Below are positions 8,769-18,100 of a DNA stretch of 64,000 bases, one piece after another. The DNA is from Pseudomonas sp. Leaf48. GTDB taxonomy: Bacteria > Pseudomonadota > Gammaproteobacteria > Pseudomonadales > Pseudomonadaceae. Numbering within the stretch: position 1 is the first letter of the stretch; each line of letters begins with the position of its first letter. The position numbers and the translations under genes were made by a program. The notes beneath the pieces were generated by a model that saw only the letters and a list, made by a program, of their open reading frames with translations, was not told the DNA's origin and made no database searches. Location of the stretch: contig NZ_LMLH01000023.1 of NCBI RefSeq assembly GCF_001421885.1, positions 116,407 to 180,406 of the forward strand, written 5' to 3'.

Positions 8769-8839
8769 ATCGGCTATCAACAATACTGTAAGACTGAAGC
8801 GACTTTCGCACCCGCGAAGGCCAGCCTGTTGGAGAGACC

Positions 8840-10027
8840 ATGCAGATTCTCGACAATCGCAAGGCGGTGGGTACGTGGCCATTGCTACGCCTGGGCTTTC
8901 GTCCTTTCTTCCTGCTGGGCAGCACGCTGGCTGCCCTGGTGATAGCGTTATGGGTTTTCGCCATGCAAGGCTACAACTTCTGGGGCCCGCCCTTGGGTGG
9001 TTGGCTGGCGTGGCATCGGCATGAGCTGATCTTCGGTTTTGCCGGCGCGATCATTGCCGGTTTTTTGCTGACTGCGGTACAGGCATGGACGGGGCGCTCC
9101 AGCCTTGGCGGCAAGCCGCTCGGCGTACTGGTGGCGATCTGGTTGGTGGCGCGGCTGGCATGGTGGTCGGGCTCGCCGCAGTTGCTGTTGCTGGCCAACC
9201 TGCTGTTCTTTGCCAGCGTGGCATTGATCATGGCGCATTTGCTTTGGGCTGTGCGGCAAACGCGCAACTACCCAATCGTGGCGGTGCTGGCATTGTTGCT
9301 GGGCGCCGATGCGCTGACGTTGCTTGGGGTGCTGCAGGCAAACGACGCCTGGCAGCGGCAGGGCACCTGGGCTGCCGTCTGGCTCGCCGCGGCGATGCTG
9401 GGATTGATTGGCGGACGGGTGATTCCATTTTTCACCCAGCGTGGTCTCGGACGAGCTTGCGCCGTCAAGCCCTGGGGGTGGCTGGACAATGCTCTGTTGG
9501 TTGTCACTGCCTTGGTGGCGACTCTGTTTGCGTTGGGAGTTGCTCTGCAGGCGCATGCGTGGCTGGGTCTGGTTTTTTCCGCCTTGGCCGTCGGCCACGG
9601 CATTCGCCTGGTACGCTGGTTTGATGGCGGCGTGCTGCGGGTTCCCCTGTTGTGGTCACTGCACCTGGCGTATGCCTGGCTGGTGATTGCCTGCATCAGC
9701 ATGGCGCTCTGGCATTTCGGACTTCACGGCGGTATCAGTCAGGCGCTGCACGCCCTTACGGTCGGGGCTTTGGGCGGCTCGATCCTGGCCATGCTGGCGC
9801 GGGTTTCCCTAGGTCATACCGGACGACCGTTGCAGCTGCCACGGGGTTTTACCCTGGCATTCATGCTGCTCAACCTGGGTGGCCTGTTCCGTGTGCTGGC
9901 TGTCGGTGTCTGGTATCAGCCCGCGATCTGGTTGGCGGCTATCTGTTGGGTCGGCGCATTTGTCCAGTATCTGTGCTGCTATGCACCCATGCTCTGTCGT
10001 GCTCGCGCTGATGGTCAACCCGGCTGA
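8840..10027 (+). CDS. nnrS: NnrS family heme/copper membrane protein
   Basis: A 395-residue protein with about twelve membrane segments and the NnrS hallmarks: LLRLGFRPFFLLG near the start, WHRHELIFGFAGAIIAGFLLTAV near residue 60, GRVIPFFTQRG near residue 195 and HALTVGALGGSILAMLARVSLGHTG near residue 300. The conserved histidines are heme/copper ligands. The family protects cells against nitric-oxide-derived nitrosative stress. The start at 8840 has GGAGAG seven bases upstream. A small membrane protein gene follows after ten bases, as commonly seen. Confidence 0.92.
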   Translation: MQILDNRKAVGTWPLLRLGFRPFFLLGSTLAALVIALWVFAMQGYNFWGPPLGGWLAWHRHELIFGFAGAIIAGFLLTAVQAWTGRSSLGGKPLGVLVAIWLVARLAWWSGSPQLLLLANLLFFASVALIMAHLLWAVRQTRNYPIVAVLALLLGADALTLLGVLQANDAWQRQGTWAAVWLAAAMLGLIGGRVIPFFTQRGLGRACAVKPWGWLDNALLVVTALVATLFALGVALQAHAWLGLVFSALAVGHGIRLVRWFDGGVLRVPLLWSLHLAYAWLVIACISMALWHFGLHGGISQALHALTVGALGGSILAMLARVSLGHTGRPLQLPRGFTLAFMLLNLGGLFRVLAVGVWYQPAIWLAAICWVGAFVQYLCCYAPMLCRARADGQPG

Positions 10028-10037
10028 TGGAGAAAGT

Positions 10038-10478
10038 ATGAGTTACCTATTGTTGAAGTTCATTCATTTGACGGCGGCGGCTTTCTTCATTGGCGGGGTG
10101 TTCTTCGAGGTGATGATCCTCAGTCCCGCAGCCCGCCAGCTGGATTTGGCGCCTCGCGAGCAGTTATCGAAGGCTCTGGGCGCACGGGCACGACGTGTCA
10201 TGCATTTGGTCGTGCTGGCGCTGTATGGGGCAGGACTGGGGTTGGCATGGCAGTATCGAGCATTGCTGCGCGATCCTTTAACCGGCAGTTTCGGCACCTT
10301 GCTAGCGCTGAAAATCGGCCTGGCCCTGAGTATTCTGGGCCAATTCGGCTATGTGGTTTATCTGATGCGAACGGGGCAAATGACTGCGCAACGATCACGG
10401 CGGATCCACCTCAGCGTGCTGGTGCATATGCTTGGCATCCTGTTTCTGGCCAAGGCGATGGTATTGCTGTCCTGGTGA
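10038..10478 (+). CDS. CopD-like small membrane protein, nnrS operon
   Basis: A 146-residue protein with four predicted membrane helices, starting MSYLLLKFIHLTAAAFFIGG. The paired histidines (KFIHL at 11, RRVMHL near 52, RIHLSVLVHML near 127) resemble those of CopD or heme-binding four-helix membrane proteins. The start at 10038 (GGAGAAAGT-ATG) is preferred over a longer open frame that overlaps nnrS. It is co-transcribed with nnrS and probably shares its function in NO or metal stress. No specific activity can be assigned. Confidence 0.8.
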   Translation: MSYLLLKFIHLTAAAFFIGGVFFEVMILSPAARQLDLAPREQLSKALGARARRVMHLVVLALYGAGLGLAWQYRALLRDPLTGSFGTLLALKIGLALSILGQFGYVVYLMRTGQMTAQRSRRIHLSVLVHMLGILFLAKAMVLLSW

Positions 10479-10600
10479 GGGTTTGCATGCGTGGCGATCG
10501 GAGGGCCGACCTGTGCGGCTGACCGAGGGTGGAACCGATCCGCGCCTTATTCGCCGGCAGGGAACAATGATTGCTTGCGCCTGCCCATAGATGAATGCGG

Positions 10601-10915
10601 TTAGTGCCGCAAGTTGAGGTACCAATCGGCATAGGGGGTATTCGAGACCTGGTACCGATTGAAGTCAGGGGATCCGTCGTTCCACCACACCGGCCCGCGC
10701 TCACCAAGCGCCACCTTCGCTGTGTGAACGCCAGCTCTGGCTTCTTTCATCTGCTGGACATCGCCAGAGGCTTTCGCTGCCTTTACCTCACGACGAGCTG
10801 CCATCAGGTCGTTGACCAGGCGCTGGCGCACATCGTCATTGAGCGATGGATTGGCGCAACGCCACAACTGCCCTTTGACCACGAAGTAGCGACCGTCCGG
10901 TGTTGTCGGATTCAT
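10601..10915 (-). CDS. Conserved hypothetical protein (about 104 aa)
   Basis: A small hydrophilic protein beginning MNPTTPDGRYFVVKGQLWRC and containing an alanine/lysine-rich helix in the middle (AARREVKAAKASGD) and VWWNDGSPDFNR near the end. It resembles a widespread Pseudomonas hypothetical family of unknown function. The frame stays open to 11005, but the methionine at 10915 gives the familiar N-terminus and has GGAG a little upstream. It lies 105 bp downstream of gudD on the same strand, more likely a separate unit than part of glucarate metabolism. Confidence 0.75.
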   Translation of the reverse strand: MNPTTPDGRYFVVKGQLWRCANPSLNDDVRQRLVNDLMAARREVKAAKASGDVQQMKEARAGVHTAKVALGERGPVWWNDGSPDFNRYQVSNTPYADWYLNLRH

Positions 10916-11020
10916 ATCTTTGAATCTCCACGATGCCAGGGGAGGGGCACTTTGCGTGCCCCCCGTTGCGCCAGGTTGAAGCTCTAAAGTACTTGGGTCA
11001 CCCAATTATTGATCTGTGAA

Positions 11021-12373
11021 TCAGCGTACCAGGCAAGGCTGCTTGTTGTTAAAGCTCCAGCCAGGAATCAGGAACTGCATCGCGACGCTGTCATCCCGCG
11101 CGCCGAGTCCCATGCCTTTATACACTTCGTGGGCCTTGGCCACGGCGTCCATGTCGATGTCTACCCCGAGGCCATGCCTTGACGGAACCTTCACGTAGCC
11201 ACCTTCGATTTTCAGCGGCTCCCTGGTCAGGCGCTGGCCGTCCTGCCAGATCCAGTGTGTGTCTATCGCGGTGATTTCTCCCGGTGCGGCGGCGGCTACT
11301 TGAGTGAACATGGCCAGGGAGATATCGAAGTGATTGTTGGAGTGCGAGCCCCAGGTCAGACCCCACTCGTGACACATCTGGGCGACCCGGACCGAGCCCT
11401 GCATTGTCCAGAAGTGCGGGTCGGCGAGCGGTATGTCGACCGATTGCAATTGAATGGCGTGGCCCATTTCGCGCCAGTCGGTCGCGATCATGTTGGTGGC
11501 GGTCTTCAAGCCCGTGGCACGGCGGAATTCGGCCATGACTTCGCGACCTGAATAACCGTTTTCGGCACCGCATGGGTCTTCGGCGTAGGCGAGGACAGGG
11601 TGCTGGTCCCGGCACAGACGGATGGCTTCCTTGAGCGACCAGGCACCATTGGGGTCCAGGGTGATTCGGGCGTCAGGAAAACGTTCGGCCAGGGCGGTGA
11701 CAGCCTCGATCTCTTCATCGCCACGCAGCACCCCGCCCTTGAGCTTGAAGTCGTTGAAGCCGTACCTGGCCTTTGCGGCTTCAGCCAGGCGCACGACCGC
11801 GTCCGCGGTCATGGCTTTTTCATGGCGTATCCGCAACCACTCGTCTTCAGCGTCGGGCTCGTTGCGATAGGCCAGATCCGTGACATTGCGGTCGCCAATG
11901 TAGAACAGGTAACCGAGCATTTTCACCGCGTCGCGCTGCTGCCCTTCGCCGAGCAATGCAGCTACGGGAACTTCGAGGAATTGACCCAGCAGGTCGAGTA
12001 GCGCGGCTTCCATCGCGGTCACCGCATGAATGGTGATGCGCAGGTCGAAGGTTTGCAGGCCGCGACCTGCCGCGTCACGGGACGCAAAGGTAGTGCGCAT
12101 CTGATTGAGGATGCGTTGGTACTGGCCGATGGGCTGGCCGATCACAAGGGCGCGTGCGTCTTCGAGCGTTTCGCGGATGCGTTCGCCACCTGGTACTTCG
12201 CCCACCCCGGTGTTACCGCAACTATCCTTGAGAATGACAATGTTGCGGGTGAAGAACGGCCCGTGGGCACCGCTAAGGTTCAGCAACATGCTGTCGTGAC
12301 CCGCTACGGGTACGACCTGGAAACTGGTGACGACAGGCGACTTGGTGATGTTGGCAGTATGTTCAGCGTTCAT
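11021..12373 (-). CDS. gudD: D-glucarate dehydratase
   Basis: A 450-residue enolase-superfamily enzyme dehydrating D-glucarate (and L-idarate) to 5-dehydro-4-deoxyglucarate. Visible signatures include the [14 protein letters not shown] lysine motif near residue 205, [13 protein letters not shown] with metal-binding Asp near 235, AYEDPCGAE-type second ligand ([12 protein letters not shown]), and the catalytic His in [15 protein letters not shown] near 340. Full length. It lies 41 bp after the MFS transporter gene in the same operon. The next enzyme of the pathway, KdgD, is present here only as a deleted remnant. Confidence 0.95.
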   Translation of the reverse strand: MNAEHTANITKSPVVTSFQVVPVAGHDSMLLNLSGAHGPFFTRNIVILKDSCGNTGVGEVPGGERIRETLEDARALVIGQPIGQYQRILNQMRTTFASRDAAGRGLQTFDLRITIHAVTAMEAALLDLLGQFLEVPVAALLGEGQQRDAVKMLGYLFYIGDRNVTDLAYRNEPDAEDEWLRIRHEKAMTADAVVRLAEAAKARYGFNDFKLKGGVLRGDEEIEAVTALAERFPDARITLDPNGAWSLKEAIRLCRDQHPVLAYAEDPCGAENGYSGREVMAEFRRATGLKTATNMIATDWREMGHAIQLQSVDIPLADPHFWTMQGSVRVAQMCHEWGLTWGSHSNNHFDISLAMFTQVAAAAPGEITAIDTHWIWQDGQRLTREPLKIEGGYVKVPSRHGLGVDIDMDAVAKAHEVYKGMGLGARDDSVAMQFLIPGWSFNNKQPCLVR

Positions 12374-12414
12374 GGCAAGTTCCTAAAAATAAGGTTATTC
12401 AGCGATCAATGGGC

Positions 12415-13782
12415 TCAGAGAGATTTGCTGACTGCCGCAACCGTTGGCGCGGCGTTCGGCGGTGTCAGCAGGGACGATGCTTTGGGCGAGGTCTTGGCGA
12501 AGAACACCAGTATCGCGGCAAGCACCGAGGTGCCGGCCAGGCCATAGAGGCCGCCTTGAATCGACCCGGTTGTCTGCTCAAGGAAACCGAAGGTCGTCGG
12601 TGCCACGAAACCACCCAGGTTGCCGATCGAGTTGATCAGCGCGATGACGGCGGCGGCGATACGCGCATCCAGGTAGCCTTGGGGAATTGGCCAGAACAGC
12701 GAAGACGCCGACTTGAAGCCGATGGCCGCGAAACAGATAGCGACGAACGCGAATATCGGTCCACCGGTGGTGGACAGGAACATCCCGGCTGCTGCAATCA
12801 ACAGGGCCGTTGCGACCCAGGCCTGCTGAAACTTGAACTTGCTCGACAGCGAGGCAAAGGTGTACATGGCGATGATCGAGATCAGCCAGGGAATCGAGTT
12901 GAAAAACCCTACCTGTACGTCACTCAGGTCACCCATCTTCTTGATGATGCTGGGCAGCCAGAAGGTCGCGGCGTAAATCGTCAGCTGAATGCAGAAGTAC
13001 AAGGCGCAAAACAGCAGGATCTGGCGGTCTTTGAGGAGCTTGCCAATGGTCGGTTTGACGCGGGTCAATGCCTCACGCTCGCGTTGTTCCTGATCGATGG
13101 CACCGACCAGCGCATCTTGCTCTTCACGGGTCATCCACTTGGCGTCGTGAGGTTTGGAATCAAGCCAGAACCAGACGAAAAAGCCCAGAAATACCGAGGC
13201 CAGGCCTTCGATGGCGAACATCCATTGCCAGCCGTGAAAACCGAAACCTTCGATCTGCAGCAGGGCACCCGACAGCGGGCCGGAAATCAGCGAGGCTACG
13301 GCTGAGCCGCTGAGGAAAATGGCAATGGCTTTACCGCGTTCGACGCCCGGCAACCAGCGGGTGAAGTAGTAGATCACGCCAGGGAAGAAACCTGCTTCGG
13401 CAATGCCCAGCAGAAAACGCAGGATGTAGAAATGGGTTTCATTCTGGATGAACGCCATCATTGTGGCGACGATGCCCCAGGTGAACATGATGCGGGTCAG
13501 CCAGATCCGCGCACCGACTTTTTGCAGCAGCATGTTGGAAGGCACTTCGAACAGCGCGTAGCCGATGAAGAACAGGCCTGCACCCAGGCCGTAGGCGGCA
13601 GCGCCGATCCCGAGGTCATGTTCCATGTGCGTGCGCACGAAACCGATATTGACCCGGTCGATATAGTTGAGGATGAACATGATCACGAAAAGCGGGAGCA
13701 CATGTCTCTTCACTTTGCTCACGGCGCGCGCGAGAACCGAATCACCTTCTGGAACGACAGATGCGTTGCTTGAATTGTTCAC
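12415..13782 (-). CDS. gudP: MFS transporter, glucarate/galactarate (GudP/GarP) type
   Basis: A 455-residue, twelve-helix transporter of the anion:cation symporter group. It shows FILNYIDRVNIGFVRTHM near residue 40 and the loop motif PSNMLLQKVGARIWLTRIM near 100, both typical of hexuronate, glucarate and tartrate transporters. The position directly upstream of gudD supports glucarate or galactarate uptake. The gene begins about 80 bp downstream of the kdgD remnant, so it probably once followed an intact kdgD in one transcript. Confidence 0.85.
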   Translation of the reverse strand: MNNSSNASVVPEGDSVLARAVSKVKRHVLPLFVIMFILNYIDRVNIGFVRTHMEHDLGIGAAAYGLGAGLFFIGYALFEVPSNMLLQKVGARIWLTRIMFTWGIVATMMAFIQNETHFYILRFLLGIAEAGFFPGVIYYFTRWLPGVERGKAIAIFLSGSAVASLISGPLSGALLQIEGFGFHGWQWMFAIEGLASVFLGFFVWFWLDSKPHDAKWMTREEQDALVGAIDQEQREREALTRVKPTIGKLLKDRQILLFCALYFCIQLTIYAATFWLPSIIKKMGDLSDVQVGFFNSIPWLISIIAMYTFASLSSKFKFQQAWVATALLIAAAGMFLSTTGGPIFAFVAICFAAIGFKSASSLFWPIPQGYLDARIAAAVIALINSIGNLGGFVAPTTFGFLEQTTGSIQGGLYGLAGTSVLAAILVFFAKTSPKASSLLTPPNAAPTVAAVSKSL

Positions 13783-13862
13783 AATTCAAATCTCCCACTG
13801 ATTATTTTTATGCGGGTTTGAGCGTGACGCCGGCGGCTTGGCCGTCGGTAGCAGGGGTCGAA

Positions 13863-14018
13863 TTACAGGGCGCCGAGCGTCTTGATCAGGGCATCCAGTT
13901 CTTGCGTCCCATTGGGCAGCAGACAGGTCTGAGCACGGAAATCGCCGGCTGCGTTGAAATCGGTCAACGGCAAAGGCAGAAGGTCTTCTGAGGAGGATTT
14001 GAGCTTTTGAGGATTCAT
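13863..14018 (-). pseudogene. kdgD remnant with large internal deletion (51-codon ORF)
   Basis: An intact 51-codon frame starting MNPQKLKS, with LPLTDFNAAGDF at residues 17-28 and ending LDALIKTLGAL. The first 28 residues match the start of 5-dehydro-4-deoxyglucarate dehydratase (typical MNPQELKS...PVTDFNAQGDF), and the last 16 resemble its C-terminus (LAALI-KQGA type). About 250 internal codons of a roughly 300-residue enzyme are missing, including the catalytic lysine and tyrosine. It sits where kdgD is expected, upstream of gudP and gudD. Comparison with family sequences is from memory. Confidence 0.75.
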
Positions 14019-14076
14019 GTGATTCGCCTGCATCGCTGGTTTTTGTTGATGTGTCTAGGATGTCTTGCGTTGATAG

Positions 14077-14087
14077 ACATCATACAA
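14077..14087. promoter_or_regulatory. Candidate half-conserved FadR-type operator near the glucarate operon start
   Basis: ACAT-CAT-ACAA shares the centre and right arm of the perfect palindrome at 14275 and lies about 60 bp upstream of the kdgD-remnant start. It could be the operon-side binding site of the divergent FadR-type regulator. Two of four left-arm bases differ, so this is tentative. Confidence 0.4.
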
Positions 14088-14274
14088 GTTATTTTTCGGT
14101 TCGCAATGCTGGCGGCTGAGTTTTGTTTGTCTGGCGAATGCCTGAGAGCCGCTGATTCGACAATACAATCCAGCATTCATTGAGATAAATAGGTGATTGT
14201 TGCGCGGCTGGCACGGCTTGTGACGTCAGTCAGCTGGCGGCGGCGGTGCTTATTTAAAAGATGAATGAGCTATG

Positions 14275-14285
14275 TTGTCATACAA
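14275..14285. promoter_or_regulatory. Candidate operator of the GntR/FadR regulator
   Basis: TTGT-CAT-ACAA, a palindrome with a 3-bp centre of the kind bound by FadR-subfamily GntR regulators of sugar-acid operons. It lies 104 bp upstream of the regulator gene, in the divergent promoter region between it and the glucarate operon. The rest of the 607-bp gap (13783-14388) holds the kdgD remnant and an AT-rich promoter region. Confidence 0.55.
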
Positions 14286-14388
14286 GTAAGGCGACTCTTG
14301 ATCCGCCCCACCGAAGTACGCCGTCATTTCACCGAAGACTCCCTGGCCGGTGTTAAGCTCTTTACAGAAAAACTCTGGACGCAAATCT

Positions 14389-15099
14389 ATGCAAATTGAA
14401 AGCGGGATCCCGGTCCGTAGACGATCCACTAACCTGGCCCAGGGTGTGGTTGAAGCACTGACCCAGCGCATTTTGCTCGGGCAATTGAAGCCAGGCGAAA
14501 AGCTGCCCTCTGAATCGACCATCGTTCTGGAACACGGCGTAAGCCGCACCGTTGTCCGCGAGGCGATCTCCAAACTGCAAGCTTCGGGTCTGGTAGAAAC
14601 ACGACACGGCATCGGGACGTTTGTGTTGGCGCAACAATCTCAGCCAGGGCTACGCCTGCATGTGGATACGGTGGCCAGTGTCAGGAGCATGCTTGAACTG
14701 AGATTGGGCCTGGAGGTGCAGGCTGTTGCATTGGCAGCTGTTCGCAGAACTGACGATCAGCTTGCTCGCATGCGCCAGGCCTTGAGTGATTACCAGGCTT
14801 CGTTGGCCAACAACGACAGTTGCGTCGAGGAAGACAAGCGCTTCCATCAGATCATTGCCGAGGCCACCGGCAATACTTTTTTCACAGAAATCATGCAGCA
14901 CTTGGGCAATGCCATGATTCCTCGCACCCAAGTGAAGGTCGACGAACGTGGAGGCGCCGACTTTTCGCAGTTGGGCCAGTTGGCGAATATGGAGCATGAA
15001 GCGATTTTCAACGCGATCAAGCGGCAAGATCCCGATGCGGCCCGGGCTGCGATGGTGCTGCACTTGACCAATAGCCGGGATCGGTTCTCGGGAAGTTGA
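14389..15099 (+). CDS. FadR-subfamily GntR transcriptional regulator of the glucarate locus
   Basis: A 236-residue regulator. The N-terminal winged helix (residues about 10-75) contains LKPGEKLPSESTIVLEHGVSR and the recognition helix region RTVVREAISKLQASGLV. The C-terminal all-helical FCD domain holds a metal/ligand site with the expected acidic and histidine residues (EEDKRFHQII, NMEHEAIF). Divergent from the gud genes, it is probably a sugar-acid-responsive repressor of them. The ATG at 14389 is chosen over a GTG at 14350 because homologues start close to the winged helix. Its ribosome site is weak. Confidence 0.85.
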   Translation: MQIESGIPVRRRSTNLAQGVVEALTQRILLGQLKPGEKLPSESTIVLEHGVSRTVVREAISKLQASGLVETRHGIGTFVLAQQSQPGLRLHVDTVASVRSMLELRLGLEVQAVALAAVRRTDDQLARMRQALSDYQASLANNDSCVEEDKRFHQIIAEATGNTFFTEIMQHLGNAMIPRTQVKVDERGGADFSQLGQLANMEHEAIFNAIKRQDPDAARAAMVLHLTNSRDRFSGS

Positions 15100-15126
15100 A
15101 TCACCTTTTGCTGTTGCAGCGAAACA

Positions 15127-15150
15127 AGGCCAGCGCGCAAACGCTGGCCT
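15127..15150. terminator. Bidirectional terminator hairpin
   Basis: AGGCCAGCG, a 6-base loop, then CGCTGGCCT: a perfect 9-bp stem between the convergent regulator gene (ends 15099) and glycosyltransferase gene (ends 15156). The T-run is short on either side, but the location fits termination in both directions. Confidence 0.75.
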
Positions 15151-15155
15151 CTGAT

Positions 15156-18100
15156 TCAATCCGCCAACCAGGCCTTTCGCCACGCCAACAGGTGTTCGTC
15201 CCTGAGCATCCAGTTATCGAGGACCACGTCGCGCAAGGCATCACCGGCCTTCGCGCTGGCGTCGGGCTCGGCGAGATGTTCGCGAATGGCGCCAATCCAG
15301 TCTTTGGCCTTGTTCCTGACCCGGGTCACCGGGAAGTCACCGCGATAGCAGAGGATGTCGGAACAGATTACCGGGAAGCCACAGGCGCCGTATTCCAATA
15401 GCCGCAGATTGCTTTTGCAGGCGTTGAACATATTGTCCTTGAGCGGCGCCAAAGCCAGGTCCAGATTCAAGCTGGCCAGGCGTTCCGGGTATTTCTCGAT
15501 ATTCACGCCTCTATGGAATTCATGGACATAGGGACGCAGTGCCGGTGGGCACATGCCCAGAAACACCCATTCCACTTCCCCGGCCAGTTCCCGAACCACT
15601 TCGGCAATGACGTGCAAGTCTTCGCCGTGGCCCGAACCGCCCGCCCAGCCGACCCTGGGCTTGCGTCCTTGTTGGCGAAGGCTGTTCAGACCGCTCCACC
15701 ACTGGCTTGGCAGGCGGTTCTCTACTACGCGAATGTCGGTGTTGAAACCTTTCAGTGCATTGGCCAGTGGCTGCGTCGACACCACCAGCCGGTCGCACAG
15801 ACCCACGGCTTTCTTCAGGCGCTGGGCAATGTCTTTGGGCGGCAGTTCGCGGCTTGCGCCGGGGGGCATGTCGAGAATGTAGTCATCGAGCTCGTAGATC
15901 TTGAAGGCTTTGGAAAACGCCTTGGTGTTCTGCATCGATTCCAGCTGGGGCGTGGTGTATTGCCGCTGGAAAATGATCGTGTCCGGCGCCAGTCGCTGCA
16001 ACTCTACGGGCGTAAGCGCCCAGTAGCTCACCGTACCCTCGACCAGATGCGCGTCTTTCATGGCCGCGAAGGGCTGGCGTACCCGGTAGTGTCCGCAGCC
16101 GGAAAAATCACCGGGGTAGCACAGTGCGTAAGGCAGCGCGCGACTGGCGAGAGGCTGCCAGTCGGCTTCGCTGCGGCAATTGGAGGCGAAGCCACTGCCT
16201 TCCAGGGTCAGGTTGCGGTTATAGGCTGGGTCGTTGGCCAGTAGCGGCAGCCAACGCTGGTACATTGTCGACTGTTCGCGCTTGAAGCGTTCGCGTTTGT
16301 CTTGCAGTCTGGTCGTGTCGACCGTGTGCTGGCTCACACTGTTTTCATGCATCAGCACAGCATAGGGCGTCCAGACAATCAGGCGCCCGGCCTGGCCGAC
16401 TTTCAGGCACAGATCCACGTCGTTAAAGGAAACCGTCAGGTCGGCCTCGTCCAGACCGCCCACCTGGTGGTACAGCTCAGTGTGGATCATCAGGCAGGCG
16501 GCGGTGACCGCGCTGTAGTTCTGGTCAACCTGCAAACGGTGAAGGTAGCCGTTGGACTGCATGGGGTCGCGGATAAATGGGTGGTCTGCGACACCGCACA
16601 AGCCCAGTACCACGCCTGCATGCTGAATAGTGCCGTCGGGGAACAACAGTTTGGCGCCGACTACGCCCACTTCCGGCCGCTGGGCGTGATGGAGCAGGGC
16701 GTCAAGCCAGTCCCCGTCAATGACTGCCGTGTCATTGTTGAGCAGCACCAGGTATTCGCCACGGGCGTGGCCGGCGGCAAAGTTGTTGATCGCCGCATAG
16801 TTGAACGGGTGAGGGTAACGCAGGATGCGCACCTTGGCGTCGTCCAGGCTTTCCATGCCCCCGAACCAATCCCGGGCTTCGGCGGTTTCACTGTTGTTAT
16901 CGACAATGATCAGTTCGTAATTCGTGTAGCGGGTTTTCTCCATGATGCTTTCGATGCAGCGCAGCAGCATCGGCAGGCAGTCCTTGGTGGGAATGATGAT
17001 GGACACCAAAGGCTGCCCGGCGTGTTGGTACACCACGCGGTTGGCCATCGGCAAAGGCCCGGCGCGCAGTTCATGAGCCACGCCCAGGCGTTGCAAGTGC
17101 GCCTGGACGATAGCCGCGGAGTGCGCGGTGACTTGGGGTTCACCGAGCCATTGGGCGAAGTTGATTGCCTGGTGCACCAGCACATCACTGATGTGCCCGA
17201 CGGTGCCCAGCCCATGATTTTCAAGCAGCCTGTAGAGCAGGTCATGGGGCGCCAATTCGGCGAAGTCGGGATCGAAGCCATCGGCAGCCAGCGCGGCCTC
17301 GCGACTGAAGGCCAGGGCTCGGCCGACATACGGATAACTGCGCAACAGATCCAGGTTCAGGTCCGGCTTGAAGACCGGGTCCTGGCAGCCGGTTGCAGTC
17401 AGCGAGTCTTCGTCGCTGTAGCAGGCGCTGATGCCGGGATTCAGGGCAATGCCTTCGGCCAGCAGGAGCAGGGCGTGGGGGTCAAGTTGGTCGCCGCCGC
17501 GCAGCAGGTACCACCAGTCGACCTCAATGCCCTGCAGCAGCTCATTGAGCTGGCTCGGCCAGGATTCAGCCAGCGGTAGCCAGACCAGATTGTCGGCCGG
17601 TGTGACCCCTACCGGTTCTGCATTGGACAGCACGACGATAGCGGCCGCCCCATAGAGCTGGCGGTCGATGCTTTCCAGGCTGGAGCGCAACAACGCAATG
17701 TCACCGGTGGTATCGGTCAATACCAGCAACACGTCCGGCTGCCGCGGCCAGCTCGCCAGCCGCGCCGGCAGATTGTCCAACTCGGCGGCAGACAGTTGGC
17801 GGGTGTCCAGCCAGCTGCGATACAGGTCGACATTGCGCTGCTGTTGGCCGGCATCCGCCAGAACGCCGAAAAAACGTTCCACAGCGTGAGCCAGGGTGCC
17901 TTCGAGCTGGCCGCATTCAGGCTCGAAATCCTTGCCCGTCAGGTGCATCCGTTGCAGGGGGGCCAAGGCTTCGGTGCGCACAAAGAACATGCTGCCGACA
18001 AAAAAATGCGAACTGTCGATACCTCGTGGGTCAAAACTGGCACGCTCGGACAGGCTGACCAGATGTGCGCGGGTGTTTTCAGCAAGGTTTCTGCTGACCG

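Noticed and set aside
8755..8795. TTGAT and ATCAA spaced 16 bases as a second FNR-type site
   Set aside because: The spacing is far from the four bases required; only the 14-bp site at 8755-8768 fits.
16302..17579. A 425-codon plus-strand open frame inside the glycosyltransferase
   Set aside because: Antisense of a GT2 domain with canonical motifs; low likelihood of coding.
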